Assembly (NCBI RefSeq): GCF_009740285.1
Contig: NZ_CP046566.1
Span: forward strand, 744,001 to 808,000
Source of the DNA: Phnomibacter ginsenosidimutans
GTDB taxonomy: Bacteria; Bacteroidota; Bacteroidia; Chitinophagales; Chitinophagaceae
Length of the DNA stretch: 64,000 nucleotides
Direction: 5' to 3'
The position numbers and the translations under genes were made by a program. Shown one piece after another: positions 1 to 11,243 of the stretch (its first letter is position 1; each line of letters starts with the position of its first letter). The notes under the pieces were generated by a model. The model ran no database searches. It saw only the letters and a program-made list of their open reading frames with translations, and was not told the DNA's origin.

Positions 1-2614
1 TGGCATAAGAAAGTTTTGCTTGCAAACTATAATTCCACAGCCAGGCGCCGCTGCTGTTGCGGTCGTTTTCAATTTGTATGAAATAGCGCTGCAGCTGAGT
101 TTTCTCTGCATGGGTCAAGGTGTCGGGCATGGGTGTAATGCGTACGTGTGGATGCCATGCCGCACTATCCAACTGAATAAACACATCGTGTTTTTGGTAA
201 GGCTGCATGTATACGCTGTCTATCTCAATGAGTTTGTTCCAGGTGCGCAGGCTGATTTTGCTGTAACCGGGATAGACAATGTTGCTGTTGGCCTGTATGG
301 CATTTTGCCACCACATATGTACAGGAAGATTATTTATATGGGTAACATAAATAGCTGCGGGCTTTCCTTTTTCTATGGCGTAAATGCTTGCCTCAGGATA
401 TGCATTGTTAAGAGGTGAACGCACAATGCGGATGGCGCCGGTATCCATTAGTCGTTGGTAATAAAACATGGTATCGCCATGCAGCTGATGAAGTATTTGC
501 GCAAATCTCGTTGCCACAGTATCTGTTTTGAATGCTATTTCACTGTTGTCAAATTCACCGGGCTGCACTACTTTTTTGTAGCGCTTCAGCCTTATACGAA
601 CGGGCATGTCGGGGTAGCGAAAATGCTGTTGCAATTGAGTGTTGTTGGCCACGGCAGTAAGGTTGGCATGGGCTACAGGCTTGCCTTTGTAGTCGGTTAC
701 TTTTACTGTGAGTGTATCTGCTGCACCTGGTTGCGCAGTAGGCGCTATGTTGGGAGTTACCTGCAGCAGGTTGTATTGCAGTTGCAGTCTTTCAGTGAGC
801 AATCGTTCCTGATCGCCTTCCCAATAATTAACCTGTACCAAATAGCGGTCGCCTTTGCGGGCATGTTGTTGCCAGCTGTAGGTGGTTTGGCGCAGCATCA
901 TGCGTTGGATGCGGCCTTTGTTTTTGGTAACGGCCAACCACACCGGCATGCCGGTTGGATTACTGATGACAAAACTTACCGTGTCGCCTTTGGATGTGTT
1001 GCTGATAGCAGGCGTAGTCCTCATTTTCGACAGGTCGTAATTTTCTGATACTACTTTTTTGCCCAGCGCATCCAGCACTGTTACATCATAATCGTTGGCC
1101 ATGGGATGAATACGCATGCTCAATGGCAGCTGCACCACCGTATCGAGATTGTACCAATCTTCCATGCTTTCTATTCGTGCTGTAGCCACAGTGGGTACGC
1201 CATCCGTTTCAAATCGAATGTGCAGGCTATCGCTGCTGCGTTCAATTACAATGCGCTGCTGCCGGGCATAGTGGGTAAGGGTAAGTTGTTGCTCCTTCAA
1301 TTCATTCGAGCTATTGCGAAGTTGTGCAAACAATTGAGTTTCGATATTAGCCTCTGGTAATGCATACGCAGGAATGTACACTTGCGTAGGGCCATCTGTA
1401 AGCAAGGCTATTTTTGTACGCCAAAGTGTATCAGGTACAAACAAACTATCGGGGTAAAAATGCTGCAGCGTTTTTCGGGTAAGCAACAGCTCCACACTAC
1501 CATCGGGCAGCAGGATGCCACTGGCATCTTTGGCTTCCAGTGAAATGCGCAGGCTGTCTTTGCGCAGCCACCAGTTTTGTAACGTGCTTACACTGAAGCT
1601 GGAAATATCAGGCAGCTGATACTCTTCCGTTTTAAAACTGCTGTTGAGCTTATTGTAGGTCTTGGGGCCTTGCAAATACAGCTCGTACTGCACATCCATG
1701 GGCAGGCTGTCGGGCAGTGGCCAGCTCATGTGGTAGCTGCCGGGTACGGTAGGTTCCAATTGGCCAAGTTCTATTTTTTTGCTGCTTTTTTTGTAGTAGT
1801 ACTGTATGCTCACGGTTTGTGTGCTGTGTACGGGATTGCCTTTTCTGTCTGTAATCCATGCTTTGAATTTGAGCGTATCCGCTGGCTTGTACAGCGGCTT
1901 GTTGAAAAGCACAAAACCTCTGTATAATTGGCGGCGGCTTTTGTTGCTGTTGTAGTAAGTATCGCCAGAAAAAATGCGGCTAATTTTTCTGCCTGTATTC
2001 AATACTTGTTTAATGACCGGCCATTGGCGCAACGGTTTTTGATAATGATACCGATATGGTGGCTCATAGCTCAGCCAGCTAATGAGTGTATCTGTAGCGG
2101 TGCTAATGATCAGCAGGCGATCGTCCATGTCTTTCTTTCGCTTAGGCAAAACAAAGCCGGCAGACTGTGCCGACCATTTGAGTTTTTTGCCCTGTAAACT
2201 AGCTTGCATTTGTGCAGGAACTTCGCCTTGCAGATTGTACACAGTGAGCAATCTTTGATCGCCGTTGGCAATGTTGTTGAAAGACAATCCGGTGCGAACA
2301 TCCAGCCAGGCATGCAGGCTTTCTGCCACGGCACGTACCCACACAAAGTGGCCATTGGGCAAAGGAATATCGCTGTACTGAATGCTGTCGTAACCTACCC
2401 AGGCGGGTTGCAATTGATTGATGTAGTCAAAGTTGATGCGTTCCTGCAATGTCCATTTGGCCATGCTGTCAGCCGGAATGCGGTACGCGGCTTTGTAGTG
2501 CGTGAAGGCTTTCTGGTTTTGTAAAAAATGCAAACTGCTTTGCTGGTCTCGTTGTGCCCGGGCAGGCATCATCATTACAGCTATTATCCAACAACAACAA
2601 AGTATCCCTCGCAT
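1..2614 (-). CDS. Large exported MG2/alpha-2-macroglobulin-like protein, N-terminal part (runs off left edge)
   Basis: An uninterrupted minus-strand frame of about 871 codons starts at the ATG at 2614-2612 and leaves the window at base 1, so the C-terminus is missing. The first 22 residues form a signal peptide (MRGILCCCWIIAVMMMPARA, then Q-R-D), so the protein is exported. Around residues 215-235 is a stretch of the form FNKPLYKPADTLKFKAW, typical of the MG2 domain of bacterial macroglobulin-like proteins, where a beta-sandwich domain follows a Y-K/R-P-G/A-D turn. Further beta-rich repeats follow, including one beginning DTLTVKVTDYKGKPV. No thioester motif is visible in the part present. The function is unknown; surface or periplasmic scaffolding is an inference. 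The short reading frames on the other strand here are shadows. Confidence 0.75.
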   Translation of the reverse strand, partial: MRGILCCCWIIAVMMMPARAQRDQQSSLHFLQNQKAFTHYKAAYRIPADSMAKWTLQERINFDYINQLQPAWVGYDSIQYSDIPLPNGHFVWVRAVAESLHAWLDVRTGLSFNNIANGDQRLLTVYNLQGEVPAQMQASLQGKKLKWSAQSAGFVLPKRKKDMDDRLLIISTATDTLISWLSYEPPYRYHYQKPLRQWPVIKQVLNTGRKISRIFSGDTYYNSNKSRRQLYRGFVLFNKPLYKPADTLKFKAWITDRKGNPVHSTQTVSIQYYYKKSSKKIELGQLEPTVPGSYHMSWPLPDSLPMDVQYELYLQGPKTYNKLNSSFKTEEYQLPDISSFSVSTLQNWWLRKDSLRISLEAKDASGILLPDGSVELLLTRKTLQHFYPDSLFVPDTLWRTKIALLTDGPTQVYIPAYALPEANIETQLFAQLRNSSNELKEQQLTLTHYARQQRIVIERSSDSLHIRFETDGVPTVATARIESMEDWYNLDTVVQLPLSMRIHPMANDYDVTVLDALGKKVVSENYDLSKMRTTPAISNTSKGDTVSFVISNPTGMPVWLAVTKNKGRIQRMMLRQTTYSWQQHARKGDRYLVQVNYWEGDQERLLTERLQLQYNLLQVTPNIAPTAQPGAADTLTVKVTDYKGKPVAHANLTAVANNTQLQQHFRYPDMPVRIRLKRYKKVVQPGEFDNSEIAFKTDTVATRFAQILHQLHGDTMFYYQRLMDTGAIRIVRSPLNNAYPEASIYAIEKGKPAAIYVTHINNLPVHMWWQNAIQANSNIVYPGYSKISLRTWNKLIEIDSVYMQPYQKHDVFIQLDSAAWHPHVRITPMPDTLTHAEKTQLQRYFIQIENDRNSSGAWLWNYSLQAKLSYA

Positions 2615-2781
2615 ATCTATTTGTTTGAAACGTGCCACCGCAGCAGCTATCCGGCATTCATTGCCGGCACGGCAAAAAATCAGCTTCGCTGTACAGAAAG
2701 AGGGCGAAACAGGAACGATGGTTGGAAGGGTTGCTGGTTTTTTTATTCATCAGGTTGTGGCAACTGCTGTTTTCTGGCAGT

Positions 2782-2818
2782 TTTGCCATGCCTGCTTGCC
2801 CGCCTTGCCGTACATTTG
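2782..2818 (+). promoter_or_regulatory. Candidate sigma-A-type promoter for aspS
   Basis: TACATTTG at 2811-2818 matches the Bacteroidota -7 consensus TAnnTTTG. A TTTG at 2782-2785 could be the -33 element, but the 25-nt spacer is a little longer than usual. The leader to the aspS start is about 95 nt. Confidence 0.5.
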
Positions 2819-2821
2819 CGG

Positions 2822-2851
2822 CCCAACCCCCAACCCCCTAAAGGGGGCTAA
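2822..2851. repeat. Dispersed C-rich repeat with CCCCCTAAAGGGGG core, copy 1
   Basis: The stretch contains two runs of C-rich AACCCCC followed by the palindrome CCCCCTAAAGGGGG and CTAA. A second copy, in the other orientation and with one fewer base in each arm, lies at 56314-56336. It sits in the leader between the aspS promoter and start codon. Confidence 0.6.
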
Positions 2852-2917
2852 GCCTCGTTGGGATTGAATCTTACGTGATTCTACAAATCAGACATCAGCA
2901 ATCAGAAATCATACATC

Positions 2918-4756
<1,839 letters not shown>

Positions 4757-4769
4757 GGGCACATCCGAT

Positions 4770-5319
4770 ATGCAACAACAACGCAACCGCTGGAAATGGT
4801 ATTTGCTAAGGGTAACAGCCCTGTTGCAAAGCGCATTTGCTGTGCTGTTGTTCGGTCTGTTATTGTATTCTTTGGCAGACGAACCAATCAACTGGTGGTC
4901 GGAAGATTTTTGGGCAACAGTGGCCGTTTGCATTTGGGGTTTGCTTGGTATTGTATAGCGCTTACGGACAATTGAAAGCGGTGGCTTCGCTGATGCGTAG
5001 CGATACAGGAATGGATGGTTTGTATCCGCTACGGAAAATGGGTTGGACGCTGGCTGCAGCAACAGTTGCGTTTGTCATTCAGCTGTTTATTTCAGGGGCA
5101 TCCTTTTATTCATACTTGCAAATGGAAAAGATTACCCAACGTCCGATAGAAGCTGCATTCTACCGCATTTTTATGGTGCTGTTGTGTTGCGCCTTATTGG
5201 CACTCACCAACTATTTGCTGAGTATTAAAGCCTATTTTGAACTACGGTTTGCAAAAATGGAAGCTGAAGAACTAATGCTGACACAACTGAACAATCCTTT
5301 AGAAAAACCATTGTATTAA
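4770..5319 (+). pseudogene. Small multi-pass membrane protein, frameshifted as sequenced
   Basis: The gene starts at ATG 4770 (MQQQRNRWKWYLLRV), 13 nt after aspS, and should encode about 182 residues with four predicted membrane segments. The first frame ends at a TAG at 4956-4958. The downstream frame continues with YSAYGQLKAVASLMRS and ends at 5319. Removing one G from the GGGG run at 4936-4939 joins the two halves smoothly (IWVCLVLYSAYGQ), so an extra base is the likely cause. I do not recognise the family. The next gene is also a four-helix membrane protein of similar size 11 nt away, so the two may work together. The break could be an assembly error or real. Confidence 0.6.
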
Positions 5320-5329
5320 TCGAACAATC

Positions 5330-5854
5330 ATGACGTTTATTTACCGCATATTAACCTATCTGTTTTTACCTGTAGCTGTATTGCTTAGCCTGAGTGCTCT
5401 TTCATTTTTTATGATGGCTCTTGGCCAGCCAGCATTGTTGTTGCCCACGTTTATTATTGTTGCCATGATCATTTACGTGTTTGCCAGTTTTTCTTTTGTG
5501 CAAAAAGTAATTGTACAGCAGCAGGCTGTAAAAGCAAGGCTACGGGATTGGATACGGGTAAATGCTTTTGTAACAGGAGCCATCGCATTGCTCAATATTG
5601 GCCAAAGTGTGTTGCTCCTGCTCAATCCTGAACAAATTAAATTGGTCATCGATCAGTTGGCCGAAGCGATGGCACAAACACCCGGTGCACCTTCCTACGA
5701 TTTGCAATTGTTGGTAAAATGGGTACTCATCATTTCTACAGCACTGAGCAGCCTGTTGGTCGTGCATATCGTATTGGGCTTTGTGCTGCAAAAAGATATG
5801 CAGCCTATTTTTCAAAGTAGAATCTGCTTTTTTGTAGCGCCATTCATTTACTGA
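5330..5854 (+). CDS. Four-helix integral membrane protein, unknown function
   Basis: This is a 174-residue protein with hydrophobic segments at about residues 7-29, 36-55, 80-100 and 127-152, and a loop of about 30 residues before the last helix. It follows the frameshifted membrane gene by 11 nt and shares its general design (short helices, DUF-like), which suggests a co-transcribed pair. I recognise no catalytic motif and no named family. The start ATG is preceded by an AT-rich stretch without a clear Shine-Dalgarno sequence, as is common in Bacteroidota. Confidence 0.65.
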   Translation: MTFIYRILTYLFLPVAVLLSLSALSFFMMALGQPALLLPTFIIVAMIIYVFASFSFVQKVIVQQQAVKARLRDWIRVNAFVTGAIALLNIGQSVLLLLNPEQIKLVIDQLAEAMAQTPGAPSYDLQLLVKWVLIISTALSSLLVVHIVLGFVLQKDMQPIFQSRICFFVAPFIY

Positions 5855-6189
5855 AATGTCTATTGTCTGCCAGCCCTCCTAATTTTAGCAGGAGGACAAC
5901 TTGCTATTTATTTTTTCCCTAATTTCCGAACCAACGAATGCTGCCAAATGGAAAAGGATAGGTGCTGCTGCTTGTATGGGCAACAGTGCATATCAATCCC
6001 CTCAGAAAATGTAGTCTGGCAGCTGCATGGCTGAGGAACAATGCGTTTGGAGTTTGTGCAATTGAAGCAATACCGCTGTTGGTTTGCCCTTGCACTGCAT
6101 GCAACCCGCCCTGTTCCTGCCTTTGTACCTGTTGCCGCCTCCATTTACTGACCAATTAAAACTGTGACGTTCAAAAAACAACTGTGCCT
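5855..6189. other. Intergenic region with a weak stem-loop at 5875-5895
   Basis: The inverted repeat CCTCCT (5875-5880) / AGGAGG (5890-5895) is followed by a T-rich stretch starting about 11 nt later, so it is at best a weak terminator for the membrane-protein genes. The rest shows no credible gene: the reading frames on both strands are short and Cys-rich and have no family-like character. Confidence 0.4.
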
Positions 6190-7626
6190 ATGAGCAACAT
6201 GCCTGCCAATCAGGTAATATGGGATGAAATGTTTGCATCCGAAGGTGTACGTGCCCGCTACAAGCAGGTGTACGAAGCCTTGCAGCAAATGTCGTGGGAT
6301 GACCTTCGGGCAAAGGATTTGCAAGCGGCAGACTTTTTCATGAACCAGGGTATTACGTTTACCGTATACAGCGACAACAAAGGCATCGAACGTATTTTTC
6401 CTTTCGATATTATTCCCCGTATCATTACAGGCAAAGAATGGGATCATGTAGAAAAAGGCATTCAGCAACGGCTGAAAGCACTCAACATGTTTTTGAAAGA
6501 CATCTACAACGATCAGCAGATTATAAAGGATGGCATAATACCTGCAGCGCTGATTGCCAGTTGCCCGCATTTTTTGAAAGAAGCGGTGGGCATTAAAGTG
6601 CCTCATGATATTTATGTGCACATCAGTGGCATTGATTTGATTCGGGGCAACGATGGCAAATTTTATGTACTGGAAGACAACCTGCGTACGCCCAGTGGTG
6701 TGAGCTACATGCTCGAAAACAGGGAAGTAACGAAGCGCATTTTTCCGGATATGCTGGCGCAAAATCAGGTGCGGATGGTGAACAACTATCCGGTGAAGCT
6801 GCTCAATATTTTATCGTCATTATCGCCGCGGCCGGTAGACCAACCCAATGTGGTCATTCTGACCCCCGGGGTATACAACTCTGCTTATTACGAACATACT
6901 TTTTTGGCCCGTACCATGGGTATACCGCTGGTTGAAGGCCGCGATTTGGTGGTAGACAACCAAAAGGTATTTATGAAAACAACTGCCGGGCTGCAACCCG
7001 TGGATGTTATCTATCGCCGAATTGATGATGACTTTATAGATCCGTTGGTGTTTCGCCCCGATAGTGTGCTGGGGGTACCCGGTATTATGAGTGCATATCG
7101 CAAGGGTAATGTGGCCTTGGTGAATGCTATTGGCAATGGCGTGGCCGACGACAAAGCTGTGTATGCATATGTGCCCGATATGATTAAGTACTACCTCAAT
7201 GAGGAAGCCATTTTGTCGAACGTGCCCACTTACCGTATGGAAAATGAGGACGAACGCAAACATGTATTTGAAAATTTGAGCAGCATGGTGGTAAAACAAA
7301 CCAACCAAAGCGGAGGCTACGGATTGGTAATGGGCAACAAAGCCAGCGATGCTGAACTCAACGATTTGAAGAATGCGATTTTGGACAACCCCCGCAATTT
7401 TATTGCGCAACCCATTATACAACTCAGCACAGTGCCTTGCCTGGTAGATGGCAAACTGGAAAGCCGCCACGTAGACCTGCGGCCCTATGCATTGTGTGGC
7501 CCCGATGGCATTGAAATTGTACCTGGTGGGCTTACCCGTGTGGCCCTGCGCAAAGGAAGCCTTGTGGTAAACAGCAGCCAGGGCGGCGGCAGTAAGGATA
7601 CATGGATAGTGGATTTAGAGGAGTAG
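6190..7626 (+). CDS. Circularly permuted ATP-grasp family protein
   Basis: This is a 478-residue member of the circularly permuted ATP-grasp type 2 family (formerly DUF404/DUF407). Family hallmarks are all present: PSGVSYMLENREV near residue 170, RRIDDDFIDPL near 275, KQTNQSGGYGLVMG near 367 (nucleotide-binding loop) and ESRHVDLRPYAL near 424 (metal/ATP-binding strand). Such proteins are predicted to form a peptide or amide bond at the cost of ATP. The frame also allows GTG at 6184, but ATG 6190 (MSNMPANQV) is the better start. The gene leads a three-gene set with an alpha-E protein and a transglutaminase. This conserved neighbourhood is thought to make or modify a small peptide, but the substrate is unknown. 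Confidence 0.93.
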   Translation: MSNMPANQVIWDEMFASEGVRARYKQVYEALQQMSWDDLRAKDLQAADFFMNQGITFTVYSDNKGIERIFPFDIIPRIITGKEWDHVEKGIQQRLKALNMFLKDIYNDQQIIKDGIIPAALIASCPHFLKEAVGIKVPHDIYVHISGIDLIRGNDGKFYVLEDNLRTPSGVSYMLENREVTKRIFPDMLAQNQVRMVNNYPVKLLNILSSLSPRPVDQPNVVILTPGVYNSAYYEHTFLARTMGIPLVEGRDLVVDNQKVFMKTTAGLQPVDVIYRRIDDDFIDPLVFRPDSVLGVPGIMSAYRKGNVALVNAIGNGVADDKAVYAYVPDMIKYYLNEEAILSNVPTYRMENEDERKHVFENLSSMVVKQTNQSGGYGLVMGNKASDAELNDLKNAILDNPRNFIAQPIIQLSTVPCLVDGKLESRHVDLRPYALCGPDGIEIVPGGLTRVALRKGSLVVNSSQGGGSKDTWIVDLEE

Positions 7627-7702
7627 GTTGATTCGTTGATTGGTTTGACATCAGAGTGGTATCTGCTTCAAACCAAAAACAAAAAACATCAAACAGTTTT
7701 TT

Positions 7703-8648
7703 ATGATGCTGAGCAGAATTGCAGACAATATGTTTTGGCTGAACCGCTATATGGAGCGGGCCGACGGGCTGGCAAGGGCTACCCGTTATTTTTACATTTT
7801 GGGTTTTGATGCATGGGAAGGTGATACATTGGGCTACGGTCCGTTGCTCAAAAGTTTTACATCCGTAAAAGATGAAGAAGCCAAAGCATTGCAACAAGAT
7901 CCGATACAATTGTTGCGTTTCATTATTGAAGATGCCGCCAACATCAACTCGTTGAAAGTGCTGCTAAGCAAGGCCCGTGAAAACGCCCGGGGTTCGCAGG
8001 ACAGGGTGACCAAAGAGCTGTGGGAGCAGGTCAATAGTATGTATCATTTTATTACCAACGAAGGCCTGGCTAACCGCTTGAAAGGTGAAGAAACCTTGAA
8101 AGTGCTGGACCAGTTGGAAAAGCATTGCCTGCTGTACAACGGTATTGTAGACAGCACCATGCCCCGCGGTTTGGGCTGGGAGTTTATGAACCTTGGCAAG
8201 TTTATAGAACGCAGTTTGCAAACCATCGATTTGACCGACGCTTACCTGCAACCCATGCAATACGATTTGGAAAAAAATGATGACCTGTTGTATTGGCGGC
8301 GGTTGTTGTACGCCTTATCGGGTTACGAGCTGTACCTCAAAAACAACCGTGGTACACATCATAGCCGTCAGGTAATTTGTCAGGCTATTTTCAATCCCGA
8401 TTTTCCTCGCAGCGTCATTTACAGTTTGCGCCGTATTGAAAAATACCTGCAATCGCTTGGTGGATGAAAGCCCGCACCCCGATGCCGCTGCATTGGTACG
8501 TCGGTTTGGCCGGTTGAAAAGCATGGTAGAATTTACAGACACCGCCAGCATGACGGGTGAAGAACTGAAAGAAATCATCCAGAAAATCCGGTATCAACTA
8601 TGGGATTTTTCGGCTGAGTTTTCCCGATTGTTCTTTTCATATACATAG
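7703..8648 (+). pseudogene. Alpha-E domain protein, frameshifted as sequenced
   Basis: Alpha-E proteins are all-helical partners of circularly permuted ATP-grasp enzymes. The start MMLSRIADNMFWLNRYMERAD and the later PRGLGWEFMNLGKFIERS are clear family signatures. The first frame ends at 8467 just after EKYLQSL. The remaining roughly 60 residues (VDESPHPDAAALVRRFGRL to SRLFFSYT) lie in the next frame and end at 8648. Dropping one base at 8457-8460 (CTTGG) gives QSLVDESPHP and a protein of about 314 residues, the usual family length. The gene lies between the ATP-grasp and transglutaminase genes. An extra base introduced during sequencing is the simplest explanation. Confidence 0.85.
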
Positions 8649-8739
8649 CATTTATTACTTATCAACAGCCTGAATAAGTAGCAGGCTGCTGCATGGGGCC
8701 ACAATGGTAGTTTCGGCCTCCTGCAAATCAACAGGCCAT

Positions 8740-9690
8740 ATGCCGGTATTTCAAATTCACCATATTACGCAGTACAAATACGACCGGCCGGTAAAAGAAA
8801 GCGTCAGTCAGGTGCGCATTTTTCCGTTGCAGCATGCACAGCAACATGTACGCCAGTTTGAATTGCTTATTACCACCAATCCGCAGGTGGCCACGTTTAC
8901 AGATTACTACGGCAATACTGTGGGCGATTTTACCGTGCTGCAGCCACACCAAACCCTGGCCATCGATACCCGCATGACAGTGGAAACGGTGGAGCAAAAA
9001 GGCTATGCACCCGAAGACAACATCACGATTGCAGATTTACGCAATACCATTGCATTAGATATAGCGCTGCTTCGCCTGGCCGATCCGGAGCGTATTCAGG
9101 AGCAGGACGCCATCGATGATATTTTGCAAAGCATCACCAATCCGGTGCAGCATGTGCGCCACATGGCATGGGCTTGCAGCGAATATATTTTCCGGCATTT
9201 CAAATATGAAAAGGGCATCACATCTGTTGAAACTACCATAGATGAAATTTTGCAACACAAAAGTGGTGTGTGTCAGGATTTTGCACATGTGCTATTGCAG
9301 ATGCTGCGCAGCTTGGGCATTCCTGCCCGCTATGTGAGTGGCTACATTTGCCCCAACAAAAGCGGCATGCGTGGCGAAGGTGCTACCCATGCATGGGTTG
9401 AATTTTATACGCCCGGCGATGGTTGGGTAGGCATTGACCCTACCAACAACGTATGGGTAAATGGCTATCATGTGGTGTTGGCCACCGGCCGCGATTTTAA
9501 TGATTGCTCACCTGTGAAGGGTACGTTTAAAGGCATCGCCCGGCAATCTCTCTCGGTGTTTGTATCTGTAGGCTACGAAGACGGCCATGTGTTTGAAGAA
9601 GTAAACGAAGTAAAACTCGAAACGGTATCGTCGGACGAAGTGGAGCCCTGGCAAAACGATTGGATGCAGGCGCAGCAACAGCAGCAATAG
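8740..9690 (+). CDS. Transglutaminase-like cysteine peptidase with bacterial N-terminal domain
   Basis: The N-terminal bacterial transglutaminase domain (FQIHHITQYKYDRPVKESV) is followed by the papain-like transglutaminase core. The catalytic triad is visible as Cys178 in SGVCQDFAH, His217 in THAWVEFY and Asp233 in GIDPTN. The frame could begin at 8704, but ATG 8740 puts the first strand at the N-terminus as in the family, giving 316 residues. It is the third gene of the ATP-grasp/alpha-E/transglutaminase cassette. Family members act as amidases, peptidases or cross-linkers, and which one applies here is unknown. No signal peptide is seen, so it is probably cytoplasmic. Confidence 0.92.
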   Translation: MPVFQIHHITQYKYDRPVKESVSQVRIFPLQHAQQHVRQFELLITTNPQVATFTDYYGNTVGDFTVLQPHQTLAIDTRMTVETVEQKGYAPEDNITIADLRNTIALDIALLRLADPERIQEQDAIDDILQSITNPVQHVRHMAWACSEYIFRHFKYEKGITSVETTIDEILQHKSGVCQDFAHVLLQMLRSLGIPARYVSGYICPNKSGMRGEGATHAWVEFYTPGDGWVGIDPTNNVWVNGYHVVLATGRDFNDCSPVKGTFKGIARQSLSVFVSVGYEDGHVFEEVNEVKLETVSSDEVEPWQNDWMQAQQQQQ

Positions 9691-9705
9691 GTATTCTGTT
9701 CTTAG

Positions 9706-9862
9706 TTTTGGTTTGTGGTTTTTCGTTTGCGAACAACCGTTGTTCAACATGCCATTATTTGAGTGTTTTCCATTCCTGCCTCTTAAGTGTTTAGGATAAA
9801 ATTGAGTTCATTTGCATAGGCAAAACAGCCATGCAGTTTGAACCATAAACCACAAACCAAAA
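9706..9862. repeat. Long-range 16-bp inverted repeat enclosing a palindrome
   Basis: TTTTGGTTTGTGGTTT at 9706-9721 is exactly repeated in inverse orientation at 9847-9862, close to the rarA start. Between them GAACAACCGTTGTTC (9731-9745) is a 15-bp palindrome. No gene lies in this stretch. It could be a dispersed repeat pair or a structured leader of rarA. Confidence 0.5.
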
Positions 9863-9871
9863 ACGGTAAAC

Positions 9872-11149
9872 ATGTCTTCAAATATTCCACTGGCCGAACG
9901 ATTACGTCCACAAACCATCGACGAAATTGTGGGACAGCAACACATCGTGGGCGAGGGCACAGTGCTTCGCAATGCCTTACTGCACGGGCATATTCATTCC
10001 ATTATTTTCTGGGGACCTCCCGGCGTAGGTAAAACCACTTTGGCCAATGTGATTTCGCATCATTTACAATTGCCTTTCTATCAGCTTTCTGCCATCAGCA
10101 GTGGCGTAAAAGAAATTCGGGAAGTGATTGATGTGGCCAAAAAACAACGCGGTGCTATTTTGTTTATTGATGAAATACATCGCTTCAATAAAAGCCAGCA
10201 AGATGCATTGCTGGGTGCGGTAGAAAAAGGCATCATCACCCTGATTGGCGCTACTACCGAAAATCCTTCTTTCGAAGTAAACAGTGCCTTGCTTAGCAGA
10301 AGCCAGGTGTATGTGCTGAAGGCATTGGAGCGAAGCGAACTGGAGCAGCTGTTGCAAATAGCCATCAGCAAAGATGAAGTGCTGAAACAGCTGCCTATTC
10401 AGTTGAAAGAAACCGAAGCGTTGATTCGCATTAGTGCCGGCGATGCCCGAAAGCTGCTCAATCTGCTCGACATAACTGTACAGTCGTTGCAATCGAAAAA
10501 TAAGAGTGGTGAATTGCTCATTACTGACAAGGCAGTAATGGATGCGGCGCAAAGCAGGGTAGCCCTGTATGATAAAAAAGGAGAGCAGCACTACGATATT
10601 ATTTCAGCCTTCATTAAGAGTATGCGGGGCAGCGATCCCAATGCTGCGGTGTATTGGATGGCCCGCATGATTGCCGGTGGCGAAGACATTGAATTCATTG
10701 CCCGCCGCATGGTCATTTTTGCCAGCGAAGACATTGGTAATGCCAACCCCACCGCTATGGTAATGGCCAATGCCTGCTACGATGCAGTACGTAAACTCGG
10801 TTATCCCGAAGGGCGGATTGTATTGGGCCAGTGTTGTACTTACCTCGCATCATCGCCCAAGAGTAATGCGGCGTATATGGCCATTGATGAAGCATTGGCA
10901 TTGGTAGAAAAAACAGGCGATCAACCTGTGCCGTTGCATATCCGCAATGCACCAACCAAGCTCATGAAAAATTTGGGCTACGGAAAAGAATACCAATACT
11001 CACACATGGGCGAAGGCAACTTTATTGCACAAGAGTATTTTCCGGATGCACTGCGGGGCACCAAACTCTACGACCCCGGCAAAAATGCACGGGAAGAAGA
11101 ACTGCGGAAGTTTCTGAAATCGAGATGGGGTGAGAAGTATGGGTATTAA
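9872..11149 (+). CDS. rarA: Replication-associated recombination protein A (AAA+ ATPase)
   Basis: RarA/MgsA acts at stalled replication forks and is related to clamp-loader ATPases. Walker A is GPPGVGKT at residues 48-55, and Walker B is ILFIDEIHRF near residue 96. Sensor region TLIGATTENPSFEV and the C-terminal MgsA domain (DPNAAVYWMARMIAGGED, NAPTKLMKNLGYGKEYQYSH) follow in the usual order. The 425-residue length is typical. It appears to be a single-gene unit, convergent with the ABC-ATPase gene downstream. Confidence 0.97.
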   Translation: MSSNIPLAERLRPQTIDEIVGQQHIVGEGTVLRNALLHGHIHSIIFWGPPGVGKTTLANVISHHLQLPFYQLSAISSGVKEIREVIDVAKKQRGAILFIDEIHRFNKSQQDALLGAVEKGIITLIGATTENPSFEVNSALLSRSQVYVLKALERSELEQLLQIAISKDEVLKQLPIQLKETEALIRISAGDARKLLNLLDITVQSLQSKNKSGELLITDKAVMDAAQSRVALYDKKGEQHYDIISAFIKSMRGSDPNAAVYWMARMIAGGEDIEFIARRMVIFASEDIGNANPTAMVMANACYDAVRKLGYPEGRIVLGQCCTYLASSPKSNAAYMAIDEALALVEKTGDQPVPLHIRNAPTKLMKNLGYGKEYQYSHMGEGNFIAQEYFPDALRGTKLYDPGKNAREEELRKFLKSRWGEKYGY

Positions 11150-11243
11150 CAAGTTTGGGGTTTTTAGTTTTTGGTTTGGAAGTATTCCTGTTTACAAATT
11201 CGAGAAGATCCAAACATAAAATTGCCACACACTTTCTTATTCC

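Noticed and set aside
4770-5854. The two small membrane proteins as a toxin-antitoxin or holin pair
   Set aside because: Both are four-helix proteins of similar size without a soluble partner or toxin motif; only a shared membrane role is supportable.
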